From NCBI RefSeq assembly GCF_937898475.1, contig NZ_CALEJS010000013.1:186001-250000 (forward strand): a stretch of DNA of 64,000 bases, written 5' to 3'. The DNA is from an uncultured Chitinophaga sp. GTDB lineage: Bacteria > Bacteroidota > Bacteroidia > Chitinophagales > Chitinophagaceae. The notes under the pieces were generated by a model. The model made no database searches and was not told the origin of the DNA. It saw nothing but the letters and a program-made list of their open reading frames with translations. Below, piece by piece: positions 39,201-47,564 of the stretch (positions are counted from its first letter, which is position 1; each line of letters begins with the position of its first letter). The position numbers were made by a program, and so were the translations under genes.

Positions 39201-39681
39201 CCAGCTGGTGATCGATAAGTGGATCAACGACTGGGACATTGAATACTCCGGTACCATTACGCTGACAGCTGGTCAGCTGTATGATATCAAGGTGGAATAC
39301 TTTGAAGATTTTGGCGGCGCCAATGCACGGCTGCGTTGGTCCAGCGCTTCACAGCCCAAGGAGATCATCCCCAGGAACCAGCTGTATGCCATCGCCCCCG
39401 CAGCGGCTAATGCGCGTACCGCTGTTTCGCTGAAAGAGACCCCGGCAAAGGACGATCATGTGGTATTGTACCCGAACCCCTCCCAGGGAACGATCCGCCT
39501 TAAATTTGGCGGAAAACAGGCAAAGGTAGCGGTGTACAATGCGTCTGGTCAGGTGGTGCTGCCGGTGAGAACGGTCGGGTATGATGAACCGCTGAACATT
39601 TCCGGACTGCAGGACGGCGTATACTTTATTCAGATAGATGTAGATGGTGTGAGAACAACGAAACGATTGTTTAAAGGGTAA
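36268..39681 (+). CDS. GxGYxYP protein with PA14, crystallin, ricin-like and T9SS domains
   Basis: 1137 residues, a mosaic secreted protein. After the signal peptide (FLVFIVLLPLLNVQAQ) comes the GxGYxYP domain (to about 510; PDRLYLTSENYSPSEKVALQTLMGVIARTKP, TVCFVITDGDNVQWLLG, GPSGRGYYLPGRYPDADL). Then a PA14 module (about 520-655), a beta/gamma-crystallin-like module (about 665-755; VTAFEYPNYGGYSAALPIGNY), a ricin-type trefoil (about 760-905; NSDLFLDVRGG, KSLDVAQ, QW..N..), a second PA14 module (about 910-1050) and a type IX sorting tail (YPNPSQGTIRLKF ... YFIQIDVDG). Presumably a secreted enzyme or binder acting on the glycan imported by the susCD system. Confidence 0.88.
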   Translation: MKKFLVFIVLLPLLNVQAQRKPPRVQGSPYPFSAVPDRLYLTSENYSPSEKVALQTLMGVIARTKPEILRDLSGHRGLVEKAGVTIDNTYYNNFPGLLSHFTSRLSGYILCNARDHSTNVAISLSGIMNAVAIPADIEQSAINAGLTLLLDVRDKNETWALANYDTAFSRDIASYQQSADDRVGFLADYSTFTKAFQFWDDSHTGPLATSVYNRMNKGATYFGWGPQEYGTVEQLSLKSGMIIPSDWAANMSALTNIPPIKDAFRQKDPVKPFEVVPNVHTVCFVITDGDNVQWLLGSLENMNNWNNPNRGRVNLGWTISPSLAELAPVVYEKYVDNCLTTPDGRNLLIAGPSGRGYYLPGRYPDADLDTANSLLNRYMKQADLRIVNIIDADDSDNDPTAYLKQDNIDALFYYSYGANYTGRQGKIDWYKDKPSIGGRYTLWGTLSSPESLAAKLNQASTNIYSEDGYSLISVHVWSRSVNDVIDCINRLGPNVRVVAPDEFVWLIKKNLKNIPVGTGNGLKAAYYDGYHHNHLKYRQTDPTVDFDWGAGSPNTALLGNDQYSVEWSGQVQPLYSEQYTFYVTANDGVVLKVNGQPLIVDPNTQGTHTRSATITLNAGQKYSIELKYSEGSGNASCRLEWQSASQLRQVIPKAQLYSRPSSTTGFVTAFEYPNYGGYSAALPIGNYTLSGLQQKGINNNEISSLKIAEGYKVILYADDNFQGDSVILTSNRMAIPGWNDKASSLKVLANGATNLAGSYTIKNVNSDLFLDVRGGLGGLGDGVNIQLWHGTNAANQTFNLKHLGEGRYTITAYHSAKSLDVAQSDTAENARIWQWTASAASNQQFIALPAGNGYYKFVSVLSGKVLSIRDESTAPEAAVVLRTDTAQASARWLLTALPPVGNGNGLNAEYYNGMDFDTLKFTRIDPNIDFNWGDGSPGGGITNDHYSIRWTGKIEPRYSGEYTFYMTSDNGRRLWIDNQLVIDKWINDWDIEYSGTITLTAGQLYDIKVEYFEDFGGANARLRWSSASQPKEIIPRNQLYAIAPAAANARTAVSLKETPAKDDHVVLYPNPSQGTIRLKFGGKQAKVAVYNASGQVVLPVRTVGYDEPLNISGLQDGVYFIQIDVDGVRTTKRLFKG

Positions 39682-39702
39682 ATTGGATTGACACAAAAAG
39701 AA

Positions 39703-39730
39703 AAGGGCGTTCCTTTCCAGGAACGCCCTT
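39703..39730. terminator. Bidirectional terminator between convergent genes
   Basis: Perfect 12-bp stem AAGGGCGTTCCT / AGGAACGCCCTT with loop TTCC. It starts 22 bp after the GxGYxYP gene stop and 21 bp before the end of the convergent metalloprotease gene. Its A-rich left flank gives Us on the minus strand, so it can serve both. Confidence 0.85.
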
Positions 39731-39751
39731 CTGCGTTATGGCTATACCTGT

Positions 39752-40528
39752 TTATTGGGGATATAGAATTTGTGTGGCCAGTACATCACCGGCGGTAAAT
39801 CCGGCCCAGTTCAGTACAAAGGAGTTCATTACAGAATTCGCATCCACGGTGGGCGTTCCGGGTATGTGTATACCACTGGTCTGGTTGGTATGATGGAAGC
39901 CGATGGTGTGACCAAACTCGTGCGTAATGGCAAACAGTTTCTGGCTGGCGGGCAGGCTGTTGTAGTTGGAATTGATCTCAACGCTTACACCGGGGCGGCC
40001 ATTGGAAGTAGGCAGGTAAGCGCGGGCTATCCAGTTGGCGCTTTCAAAACCCATGAACACCCTGGTATAAACACCGGAGGGGCTGCTGATGATAGACATG
40101 CCCAAACGGGTGCCATTCACGGCATTCCAGTTGTTTACCGCACCCTGTATGGCTGTTCTCCAGGCAGTAGGTACGGCTGGTTCAATATAGATCCTTACAT
40201 TGTTGTTGTAGGTGTTGCTCACAATGTAAGTGTGCCTCCGCTGTTCTGTCTGCGGACCGGTAGCGCCATCTTTCTTCCACTGCTCAACACGTGCTTTCAG
40301 TTCTGGCAGGGTCATGATAATATCGCTTTCTATAATCACCCGGTCTCTTTCATACACTATTTTTTGTGCATCAAATCCCTGGCTAACGAGATACTCCGTC
40401 ATCTCAGCGGTATTATCTGCCGGAGCGGCGTCTTTTAATTCTTTGTCTTTCTGGGAACAAGCGGAGAAGAGAATAACTAACAATGCTACAAGTGTGGAAT
40501 AACTGAGGGTTTTCCTGAGGTGCTTCAT
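39752..40528 (-). CDS. Secreted M57-type metalloprotease lipoprotein
   Basis: 258 residues from ATG 40528 (MKHLRKTLSYSTLVALLVILFSACSQKD). Lipoprotein signal with Cys in FSACSQ. The zinc motif is HEFGHTIGFHH, HExxHxxGxxH-type, typical of M10/M57 (dual-action HEIGH-like) peptidases, with a pro-region (residues 30-95) before the catalytic part. Likely an extracellular or surface protease. The 247-bp gap to the next gene holds only a low-complexity AT-rich stretch; no other gene seen there. Confidence 0.88.
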   Translation of the reverse strand: MKHLRKTLSYSTLVALLVILFSACSQKDKELKDAAPADNTAEMTEYLVSQGFDAQKIVYERDRVIIESDIIMTLPELKARVEQWKKDGATGPQTEQRRHTYIVSNTYNNNVRIYIEPAVPTAWRTAIQGAVNNWNAVNGTRLGMSIISSPSGVYTRVFMGFESANWIARAYLPTSNGRPGVSVEINSNYNSLPASQKLFAITHEFGHTIGFHHTNQTSGIHIPGTPTVDANSVMNSFVLNWAGFTAGDVLATQILYPQ

Positions 40529-40775
40529 AGTAACAGATTTTGAGTTAAACAATGCAATAAAGATAAATAAGACAAGTGTGATGGAAATGCAGTGAAAAAA
40601 AACGATCTGGCTGCACTCCTTATGTCAAAAAAACGTAACAGAAACCTATTTCTGGGAAGTGATTTTATCATATTTCCCTATATTTTTATGAACATAGAAG
40701 TTAACGCAACTTCTTACTGGTTCTCTACGCCCAAATAATAACTTAACACCCTCTTTAGGAGTTAATCTCAATCTT

Positions 40776-41960
40776 ATGTGGATTTTGGAACTACTGTTGA
40801 TCGCATATTGCATCAAGATAGGTGTTTATTGCATTCTTTACATCCGTAGCAGTACGGAGGACCTCAATCGCAATACTAAAGTTAGTAACCCGCTCCCATC
40901 AGTGGATATCATACTGCCAATGTATAATGAGGAAAAAGTCGTGGTCAGAACAGTAAATAACCTGCTGGACATCACTTACAAAGCATGCACAATTATTATT
41001 GTTGACGATGGCTCTACTGACAATAGCCTCTCTATTGTATGCAGCCACTTTTCGGGGCATCCCAGGATAAAGATAGTCCACCAGGAAAACAGTGGAAAAT
41101 CTATTGCGCTCAACAAAGGAGTAAGCGCATCCAACAGCGATATTATTGTTTGTATTGATGCCGACACGCTGGTAAAACCAGACGTATTAGACAAGATCCT
41201 TCCTTATTTCCAGGACAGCACAGTGGCGGCCGTGTCTGGATATGTAAAGGTCGGTAACCGGACTAACCTGATCACCTGCATGCAATATATTGAGTATGTT
41301 ACCATCCAGAACTTTGAAAGGCTTGTTTTTGAACCCATGAATGGCATCCTCGTAGTACCCGGCGCATTAGGCGCATTCCGGCGCTCCGTAGTAATTGCAA
41401 TGGGTGGCTTTAAAACAGATACACTGGCTGAAGACTGCGATATCACTATCAGGATGCTTTGCAATAACTACGTAATAAAAAATGCACCTTCAGCAATTGC
41501 CTTTACGGAAGCACCTGATAGTACAAGGATGTTCATTAAGCAAAGGGTACGTTGGACAGTGGGTATGGTCCAGGGGTTGCTTAAGCATGGCAAGGAACTT
41601 CTTACCCACTCCAACAAGGCGCTGGCTTACCTCGTTATCCCTTATACCTGGATCTTTCGCATACTTTTACCACTGCTGGCGCCGTTGGCAGACTATTATT
41701 TCATAGGCGGCATCCTTGCAGGCACATATGGCATGTTATCATATTACCTGCTGTTTATTCTTGTAGATGCAATGGTTCCTGCATTTATCATGGTCAAGAG
41801 GGAAGAACGTGCGGGCGTTCTTAAATGGATCCTGCTGCAGCGTTTCCTGCTCAGGCACTTAACGCTGCTAGTTTTCATCCAGATACTTATGAAATACTTC
41901 CGGGGGAATCAGAAAGGATGGGGTAAAATACCCCGTACCGGAAACGTGGAACTGGAATAA
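40776..41960 (+). CDS. Membrane-bound GT2 glycosyltransferase
   Basis: 394 residues. Family-2 features are complete: IDDGST-like IVDDGSTDNS, DADTLVKPD (DxD), the acceptor Asp in TLAEDCDIT and the QxxRW motif as KQRVRWTVG. One N-terminal and about three C-terminal transmembrane helices (PYTWIFRILLPLLAPLA, GILAGTYGMLSYYLLFILV) make it a processive-type enzyme like cellulose, hyaluronan or poly-N-acetylglucosamine synthases. The product is unknown. The next gene starts 22 bp later and is likely co-transcribed. Confidence 0.9.
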   Translation: MWILELLLIAYCIKIGVYCILYIRSSTEDLNRNTKVSNPLPSVDIILPMYNEEKVVVRTVNNLLDITYKACTIIIVDDGSTDNSLSIVCSHFSGHPRIKIVHQENSGKSIALNKGVSASNSDIIVCIDADTLVKPDVLDKILPYFQDSTVAAVSGYVKVGNRTNLITCMQYIEYVTIQNFERLVFEPMNGILVVPGALGAFRRSVVIAMGGFKTDTLAEDCDITIRMLCNNYVIKNAPSAIAFTEAPDSTRMFIKQRVRWTVGMVQGLLKHGKELLTHSNKALAYLVIPYTWIFRILLPLLAPLADYYFIGGILAGTYGMLSYYLLFILVDAMVPAFIMVKREERAGVLKWILLQRFLLRHLTLLVFIQILMKYFRGNQKGWGKIPRTGNVELE

Positions 41961-41982
41961 CAACAAACAACCCATAACCATT

Positions 41983-43788
41983 ATGAAAACTGAGCATTCA
42001 AAACCTGTCACGGCCGATAACACACGCACGCTCATCCTCCATGATTTTTATAACCTGATCATCAATGAAGAGGCGGATTACGGCATGATAAAGCAGCTTT
42101 ATGTAACATTGAATATTCTCCGCCATACCGCTCCACACGTGACAATACACATTAACGACAGGAGCAACACAGATTACCGGCACATCTGGAAAAGTGACAG
42201 CTATCTTTACCATTATCTGGACGATATCCTATTTAACAGAAAATGGGAGGATATTGACTTTACCACTTATCAACTGGTTATTGTCCACCCCGCCACTGAA
42301 AAGGAGCTCTATACACACCTGAACACAAAATATGGTCAGCTCATCACCGCCATTCCGGAGGTCTTCTCTTTTATAGATCTAACCAACGCCAGTAATGGTA
42401 TTTTCAAGCCTGTTACAGATCTTTTCAGGGAAAAGGCTCCATACCATCCCGGTCCCAGGCTATCAGCTGCGATTCGCGGCTTCAAGTACGAGATGAACCG
42501 TGCATTTACTGGTATGAACAGAGACAAGCAGCAACAGCTGCATGCCAGACCTATTGAAAAAATCATATCAGTAAACCACACATTTGCTGGCAAAAGTTTC
42601 AATAACATCCTTCTACTTGACGACTACCAGCGAAAATTCTACCTGGGAGACTCTTGTTTCTGGCTGATGAATATGAAGGAACAGATAATTAGCCTGTATA
42701 AGGCAGCAAAAGTCAGGATCAACTGTTGCAATGAAAAGCGGTTCGAAATGCTAAATAAAATATTCACAGGTTCCTTCGGCAACAATGTCTCATTTACGAA
42801 TACCGACTGGAAAGACCTTGACATGAAGGCCTATGACCTGATCATATGCCACGCAGACCTGGTGATGAAATTCCTTAATTATCTCAGCGCCAATTATACA
42901 AACGGGCTTCCGGGCACATCTATATATTGCTTCTCCAACAGGGGAGGATTTAAGGATACTCCTAACACCTCAGCATGGGACTCCAGGCTGCTGCAGAAAA
43001 ACAACGGCCATCCGACAGACGCTTTAACAGCACTCAGAAAAGCCAGAAAAAATGATTTCAGGGAGATACTTATAACCGAACAGGAACGCCAATGGGCAGA
43101 CTCCTGGCTGCAACAACACCAAATAGAAAAAGAACACAGTGTAGTGGTATTATTAGCCGGGGCATCCGTCCCTCAGAAATCGATCTCTTTCCAGGCCTAC
43201 ATTGAATTGATAAAATGGTTCACCGCCTTTCCCGGAATAAAAGTATTAGTATTTGACGAACATAACATAGGCCGAAAAGCGGAGCTCGCCGCCGTTTTGA
43301 GCTCCCACGTGATGAGTCGTGTGATAGTAGCCGGAGGACTTGGCATCCGTAAAGATATGGCCCTGCTTTCAAGCCGCTATATCAGCGCTGTCATTGGTCC
43401 ATGTACCGGCATGTTACATCTGGCCAATGGCATTTATTACTACCTGAAGAACAAAAACATCATAGAAAGCAAAGATATACCCCTCCTGCTTACCTACACA
43501 GGCGATCTCAGCGATCATGAGTCTGCATATCACCCAAGGTTCTGGTGGACCAATACAATGGTAAAGTGCGCTATCATTTCAAAGGATGTCAGCGGGCGCA
43601 GCATCGTCCGGAAGCTGAGCCAGTGCCCGTTAAGTGTAGAGGAATACCAGAAAATATCTCTGCCGGTAAGTATGTTTACCGGAGAGCTGCTTATCACCTA
43701 TATCCGGGAAAATTTCCCGCACTTTATGAGCAGGCTAACCCATACAGTTTATACTACCGGTTGTACCACTGCACAAGGTGCTCCGTAA
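41983..43788 (+). CDS. GT9-like glycosyltransferase with duplicated N-terminal domain
   Basis: 601 residues. The C-terminal third resembles the family-9 (heptosyltransferase) sugar-nucleotide domain: HSVVVLLAGASVPQKS at about 385-400, KVLVFDEHN, and ISAVIGPCTGMLHLANG at about 466-482. The N-terminal two-thirds hold two copies of a Rossmann-like unit, with matching WEDIDFTTYQLVIVH (88-102) and WKDLDMKAYDLIICH (276-290). No signal peptide. It forms a unit with the upstream GT2 gene, and its last 35 bp overlap the end of the convergent lanB-like gene. Activity is not proven. Confidence 0.7.
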   Translation: MKTEHSKPVTADNTRTLILHDFYNLIINEEADYGMIKQLYVTLNILRHTAPHVTIHINDRSNTDYRHIWKSDSYLYHYLDDILFNRKWEDIDFTTYQLVIVHPATEKELYTHLNTKYGQLITAIPEVFSFIDLTNASNGIFKPVTDLFREKAPYHPGPRLSAAIRGFKYEMNRAFTGMNRDKQQQLHARPIEKIISVNHTFAGKSFNNILLLDDYQRKFYLGDSCFWLMNMKEQIISLYKAAKVRINCCNEKRFEMLNKIFTGSFGNNVSFTNTDWKDLDMKAYDLIICHADLVMKFLNYLSANYTNGLPGTSIYCFSNRGGFKDTPNTSAWDSRLLQKNNGHPTDALTALRKARKNDFREILITEQERQWADSWLQQHQIEKEHSVVVLLAGASVPQKSISFQAYIELIKWFTAFPGIKVLVFDEHNIGRKAELAAVLSSHVMSRVIVAGGLGIRKDMALLSSRYISAVIGPCTGMLHLANGIYYYLKNKNIIESKDIPLLLTYTGDLSDHESAYHPRFWWTNTMVKCAIISKDVSGRSIVRKLSQCPLSVEEYQKISLPVSMFTGELLITYIRENFPHFMSRLTHTVYTTGCTTAQGAP

Positions 43789-46399
43789 CATACCCTTCCC
43801 CATTTACTTTATACAAATGTTCATTCCCCGGAAGCATCTCCTCTATCAACAGGCTGGAGCCAGCCTTCCTGATAATTTTCGCATATAATAATACCAGCAG
43901 TGGATTATGAAAATCAATATACTGAGGTTTGCTGTCCCCCTTTCCTGCGTTTGAAGCATTACGGGCACGACTGGCATCCTCAAACTTATTAGTTAGATGA
44001 ACAAATACCCTGGCCGGAAGGCCAAGCTCCTTTCTCCATTTGTTTACAGCAAGAAAATAGTCGTCATGACCAATATCGGGCTGCTTAAACAGCAGCTTAT
44101 CACAGGGAATGCACCATGCCTTCCTCTGTAATATCAGTTTACCATCATAAACTATGCGGGGTATAGCCAGTACCCCCTCTCCTCCCAGATAGGGCTTCAA
44201 CAGGCTGGCTACTATAGGAAATGTAGCAGGGTCATTACCAGAAGTAAATTTTGAAAGAAAATCAAAAAGCGGTGACCGGTTGTTAGAAAGCTGCAGTCCC
44301 AGATCGTACAAAACGATCTCCTTCTGCGACTCCCGGTGAACAAGCATAAGCCGTTGCTGTTTCCTATCCTCCCTGACGAGGATGTCGGCAATATCAATAT
44401 AATAGCTGCCTGCATTGTTACTGCCGCCGGGCATTCGCAGTTTACAGGGCAATAGCTGCGGATGTATATTGGCATTTGAATGTGCATTATCATTATTCTC
44501 GCAAAGGAGCGCATCATTCCCTTCCGGAGCGTTTGCATTAAGCTCCCTGAGTAGCTGGGTTATCTCAGGCGTAACGTAGTACAGGAAACGGCTGAACATT
44601 TTGCCAAAACCAAGATGAATGCTGTTCACCACTGCCTTTAGAGCTTTCACCCCGGATATGCCATCGGGTTCTTCATACAGCTGAACAAAAGCGCTCATCG
44701 AGCCGGGAGGAAGAGTCACGGGGAGTCCGGTTTCCATAGCAGCCCCCATGATATCACTGGCAGACAAATGAAGCTCCTGATCGCCTTCCTTATAAACCGC
44801 CTTACGGTTAATAACGGTTATGCATTTCGCTATACGCTCCTTCTCCGTACCGAAACTGTTGGAAACGCCAGCCCCCTCAGTCAATGAAAATTGTTCGAAG
44901 AACAACCATAACGGCACCTCCTGATCCTCATTATAGTGTTGCCTGTAAAAATCAAGCATCCGCAATCTGACGGAGAGATTCCGGTCATAAAAATAAAGGC
45001 AACCCGTCAAATGATTGATAGCAGTAACAAAGGACAATAAGGCTTCCTCCGGCAGGACCGGAGTGGCAGAACACTGGATGGAATCCTCAAAAAATAATTG
45101 CCGGGGCTTAAAGGAAAGCAACCCGTTATCCCGGCACAGAGCTTCACAAAGATCAGTTTGCGGCAGGCTCAAAATTAGCTTAGATCTGAGCCCGGCGAGC
45201 CGCTCTCCCGCTAGCTGCAGTAATGCACTTCTCTCCGCTGCGCTTCCGCTTTCCAGCTGCTTCGCAATTCCTGTGAAGCAACGAAGTAGTTCCACAACCG
45301 GTGCAGCAACTACAGCGTCATTCAGCGGTAACCCTGCTAACAGTTCTTCCAGCTTTATATTCCATTGAGGATCCGATACGGAGATACCAAAGTCCGGCTC
45401 TATAAACCCTACGTTAACAAGCGAGCTTAGTATCCCGGTACACACTTCTGCAGACTGGCCGGATCGCTGCATCAACGCTTTCCGCAGCTCATCCATAATA
45501 ACCTCCTGCGTCTTTAAAATCTCCTGCACGCACCGCAGGTTGTCGTCAGCCACGATCCTGTGAAGCTTATACCTTCCCTCGTTACTTATAATAAAACTAA
45601 AATATTCTCCGTCTGTACAAAGGCTCCGGTTGAGATATACCTTAAAATGCCTGAGCACTTCATACTCGCCCCGCAGCAATAGTTTTAGATGATGGAACAA
45701 CGCGCTGTTCAATCTCACAAAAGCCATCAGGCCGGATCCACCGTTCACCGGTTGGAACCTGTCATGTTTATCCGCATACGCGTCTGTTTGTCCAATGAAT
45801 ATGCTTGTAAACCGTCCAAATGGCGATGTCTTTGTGCACATTCTGCTGAGATAGCGGAGAAGTGTTTTTTCAATATCAAACTCCTCATTCCGGAAAGCCG
45901 CCGGAGCCGTCTGCTGGTATTTTATAAAATCGTTAACGAAATAATCGCTTGAAAATGTCAATGCCTGCTGAAAATTGTCGGCCGCCCCCTGCTCCTGCAA
46001 CATAAGGCGGAGACTAACTACCGTTGAATTATACAAGTCATGGAAGGCTGCTTGCTGTGCCTGCAGAAGGGCGGTTCGCTCAAGAAAACTATTAAGAGCC
46101 GTCAGTACGTCCCCCTGCAGAACAGAGCGCGCATACTCCAGTTCCTGTGGTTTCAGACGCCTGCCGTTGAAGATACTGCGTCTTATATTCTGAAGCTGCT
46201 TCTGAGCAAGTGGTGGCGCCTCTTTGATAAAAATGAACAGCTGCTCACAAAGCCCTGCCTTTTCCCTCGCAAGGTCTTCTTCAAACTCCTGTAGCCACGC
46301 CATGCTTTGCCTCAATACTACCGGAGCATAGGCAGCAATGACATCAAAACTTAATCCGCATATTCTGCCGAATACAAAAGGGAACAGCTGAGCACTCAC
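43754..46399 (-). CDS. LanB-type dehydratase domain protein lacking elimination domain (PEARL-like?)
   Basis: 881 residues. The start FPFVFGRICGLSFDVI and the motif TKTSPFGRFTSIF (about 189-201) are those of the N-terminal glutamylation domain of class I lanthipeptide dehydratases (Lant_dehydr_N); the C-terminal ending ...LILQRKAWCIP...YFLAVNKWRKELGLPARVFVHL...QYIDFHNPLLVLLY matches the last part of that same domain. The SpaB_C elimination domain that normally follows is absent here and nowhere else in the window. So it either works with a missing partner or, like PEARL enzymes, adds an amino acid from tRNA to a peptide. It is last in the transcribed RiPP cluster. Confidence 0.8.
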   Translation of the reverse strand: MSAQLFPFVFGRICGLSFDVIAAYAPVVLRQSMAWLQEFEEDLAREKAGLCEQLFIFIKEAPPLAQKQLQNIRRSIFNGRRLKPQELEYARSVLQGDVLTALNSFLERTALLQAQQAAFHDLYNSTVVSLRLMLQEQGAADNFQQALTFSSDYFVNDFIKYQQTAPAAFRNEEFDIEKTLLRYLSRMCTKTSPFGRFTSIFIGQTDAYADKHDRFQPVNGGSGLMAFVRLNSALFHHLKLLLRGEYEVLRHFKVYLNRSLCTDGEYFSFIISNEGRYKLHRIVADDNLRCVQEILKTQEVIMDELRKALMQRSGQSAEVCTGILSSLVNVGFIEPDFGISVSDPQWNIKLEELLAGLPLNDAVVAAPVVELLRCFTGIAKQLESGSAAERSALLQLAGERLAGLRSKLILSLPQTDLCEALCRDNGLLSFKPRQLFFEDSIQCSATPVLPEEALLSFVTAINHLTGCLYFYDRNLSVRLRMLDFYRQHYNEDQEVPLWLFFEQFSLTEGAGVSNSFGTEKERIAKCITVINRKAVYKEGDQELHLSASDIMGAAMETGLPVTLPPGSMSAFVQLYEEPDGISGVKALKAVVNSIHLGFGKMFSRFLYYVTPEITQLLRELNANAPEGNDALLCENNDNAHSNANIHPQLLPCKLRMPGGSNNAGSYYIDIADILVREDRKQQRLMLVHRESQKEIVLYDLGLQLSNNRSPLFDFLSKFTSGNDPATFPIVASLLKPYLGGEGVLAIPRIVYDGKLILQRKAWCIPCDKLLFKQPDIGHDDYFLAVNKWRKELGLPARVFVHLTNKFEDASRARNASNAGKGDSKPQYIDFHNPLLVLLYAKIIRKAGSSLLIEEMLPGNEHLYKVNGEGYVTEHLVQWYNR

Positions 46400-46414
46400 G
46401 GAGAATTATTTGAC

Positions 46415-47134
46415 TTAATTGACCTTTGCTACATTTCCGCTGCCTTCCAGCCGCTTCGTTACAACGGGATCACCGAGGTATACTACATTGGCGCTACCCC
46501 CAAGCACTACATCAAGGGTAGATGTACATTTCACCTGCGCGCCTACGCTGCCCCTGACGTCCAGTTTAACATTCCCGGCCGTCAATGTGCGTGCATCCAT
46601 ATTTCCACTGCCTTTCAGCCGGCCTTCCAGCTCATTGCAGTTTCCGTTTAATTTAACTATCGAAGAGCCGTCCTTTTTGACCTTCAGCTTATTACAACTT
46701 ACCCTAAGATCTATCAGGCCAGACCCGTTTGTCTCCACCTCCAATACGGCCGCCCTTACCGAACCTTTATGAGAAATAATGTTTCCGCTGCTTATACTTA
46801 TCAATTTACTTAATTGACTGTAAGGTACATACACCTTGATCCCTTTATCCGTATTGAACCATACATCTGACTTATTCTTTATAACAAGTGCGTCTCCATC
46901 GTTCTGGCAAAGGATATAACCCATAAAATTATCCTCTGCCTCGATCCTGACATCCGGATCATTGGTTAATGAGTCAAGATAGATAGTTGCGGCAATATCC
47001 ACGCGGATTACCGAAAAATCCTTAACCTTCCTGGATTGCGACACTACATGACCGCTTCCGTTGATCCCCTGGCAGTAAGCAGTCATATTAAAGGCGAATA
47101 GAAAGAAAAGCGGACAACAATACTTTTTCTTCAT
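46415..47134 (-). CDS. DUF2807 (head GIN domain) protein
   Basis: 239 residues from ATG 47134 (MKKKYCCPLFFLFAFNMTAYCQG), giving a signal peptide; the in-frame ATG at 47185 would place about 17 residues before it and overlap the AcpS gene. The repeated right-handed beta pattern (VEVETNGSGLIDLRV, LKGSGNMDARTL, LEGSGNVAKVN) is that of the DUF2807 putative auto-transporter adhesin family. Located between the acpS-like and lanB-like genes on the same strand. Function unknown; surface or periplasmic. Confidence 0.8.
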   Translation of the reverse strand: MKKKYCCPLFFLFAFNMTAYCQGINGSGHVVSQSRKVKDFSVIRVDIAATIYLDSLTNDPDVRIEAEDNFMGYILCQNDGDALVIKNKSDVWFNTDKGIKVYVPYSQLSKLISISSGNIISHKGSVRAAVLEVETNGSGLIDLRVSCNKLKVKKDGSSIVKLNGNCNELEGRLKGSGNMDARTLTAGNVKLDVRGSVGAQVKCTSTLDVVLGGSANVVYLGDPVVTKRLEGSGNVAKVN

Positions 47135-47162
47135 ACAAAAACTGTTTAGTGTCTGAATCGTA

Positions 47163-47543
47163 TTAATCCTGATAAAAAATAACAACGGCAGCTGCTACCG
47201 TCCTGGAATGCGATATGGAAACATCATGTTTTATGAAACCAGCCTGGGAGATATGCGCCTCCGCATTACCGGAAAAGAACAATTGCGGAGCGCCTGCGCT
47301 GTCGTTCAATACTTCTATCTGGTTCCACTGTATGCCCCGATTCCAGCCCGTTTTAAGCGCCTTGAACACAGCTTCCTTGGCTGCTATTTTACCTGCGAAA
47401 TGTCTGTACTGGTCTGCCTTCCTCAAGCAGTAAGCAATCTCTCTTTCTGTAAAGGCCCTTCGCAGAAAGCGCTCACCATGTTTATCGATCAGTGTCTTTA
47501 CAGTGTCTATTTCAATAACATCTATACCGGAGGAAAATAGCAT
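47163..47543 (-). CDS. acpS: Holo-ACP synthase (AcpS-type phosphopantetheinyl transferase)
   Basis: 126 residues. The metal- and CoA-binding motifs are clear: GIDVIEIDTVKTLI (1-20), FTEREIAYCLRKAD, FAGKIAAKEAVFKAL (E in the second metal site, about 54-68) and DVSISHSRTVAAAVVIF. Length is typical. It would put the 4'-phosphopantetheine arm on a carrier protein; the only carrier in the cluster is the 91-residue protein at 54517. It could instead be the cell's general AcpS. Confidence 0.85.
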   Translation of the reverse strand: MLFSSGIDVIEIDTVKTLIDKHGERFLRRAFTEREIAYCLRKADQYRHFAGKIAAKEAVFKALKTGWNRGIQWNQIEVLNDSAGAPQLFFSGNAEAHISQAGFIKHDVSISHSRTVAAAVVIFYQD

Positions 47544-47564
47544 AGTATTTATAAATAAAACACG

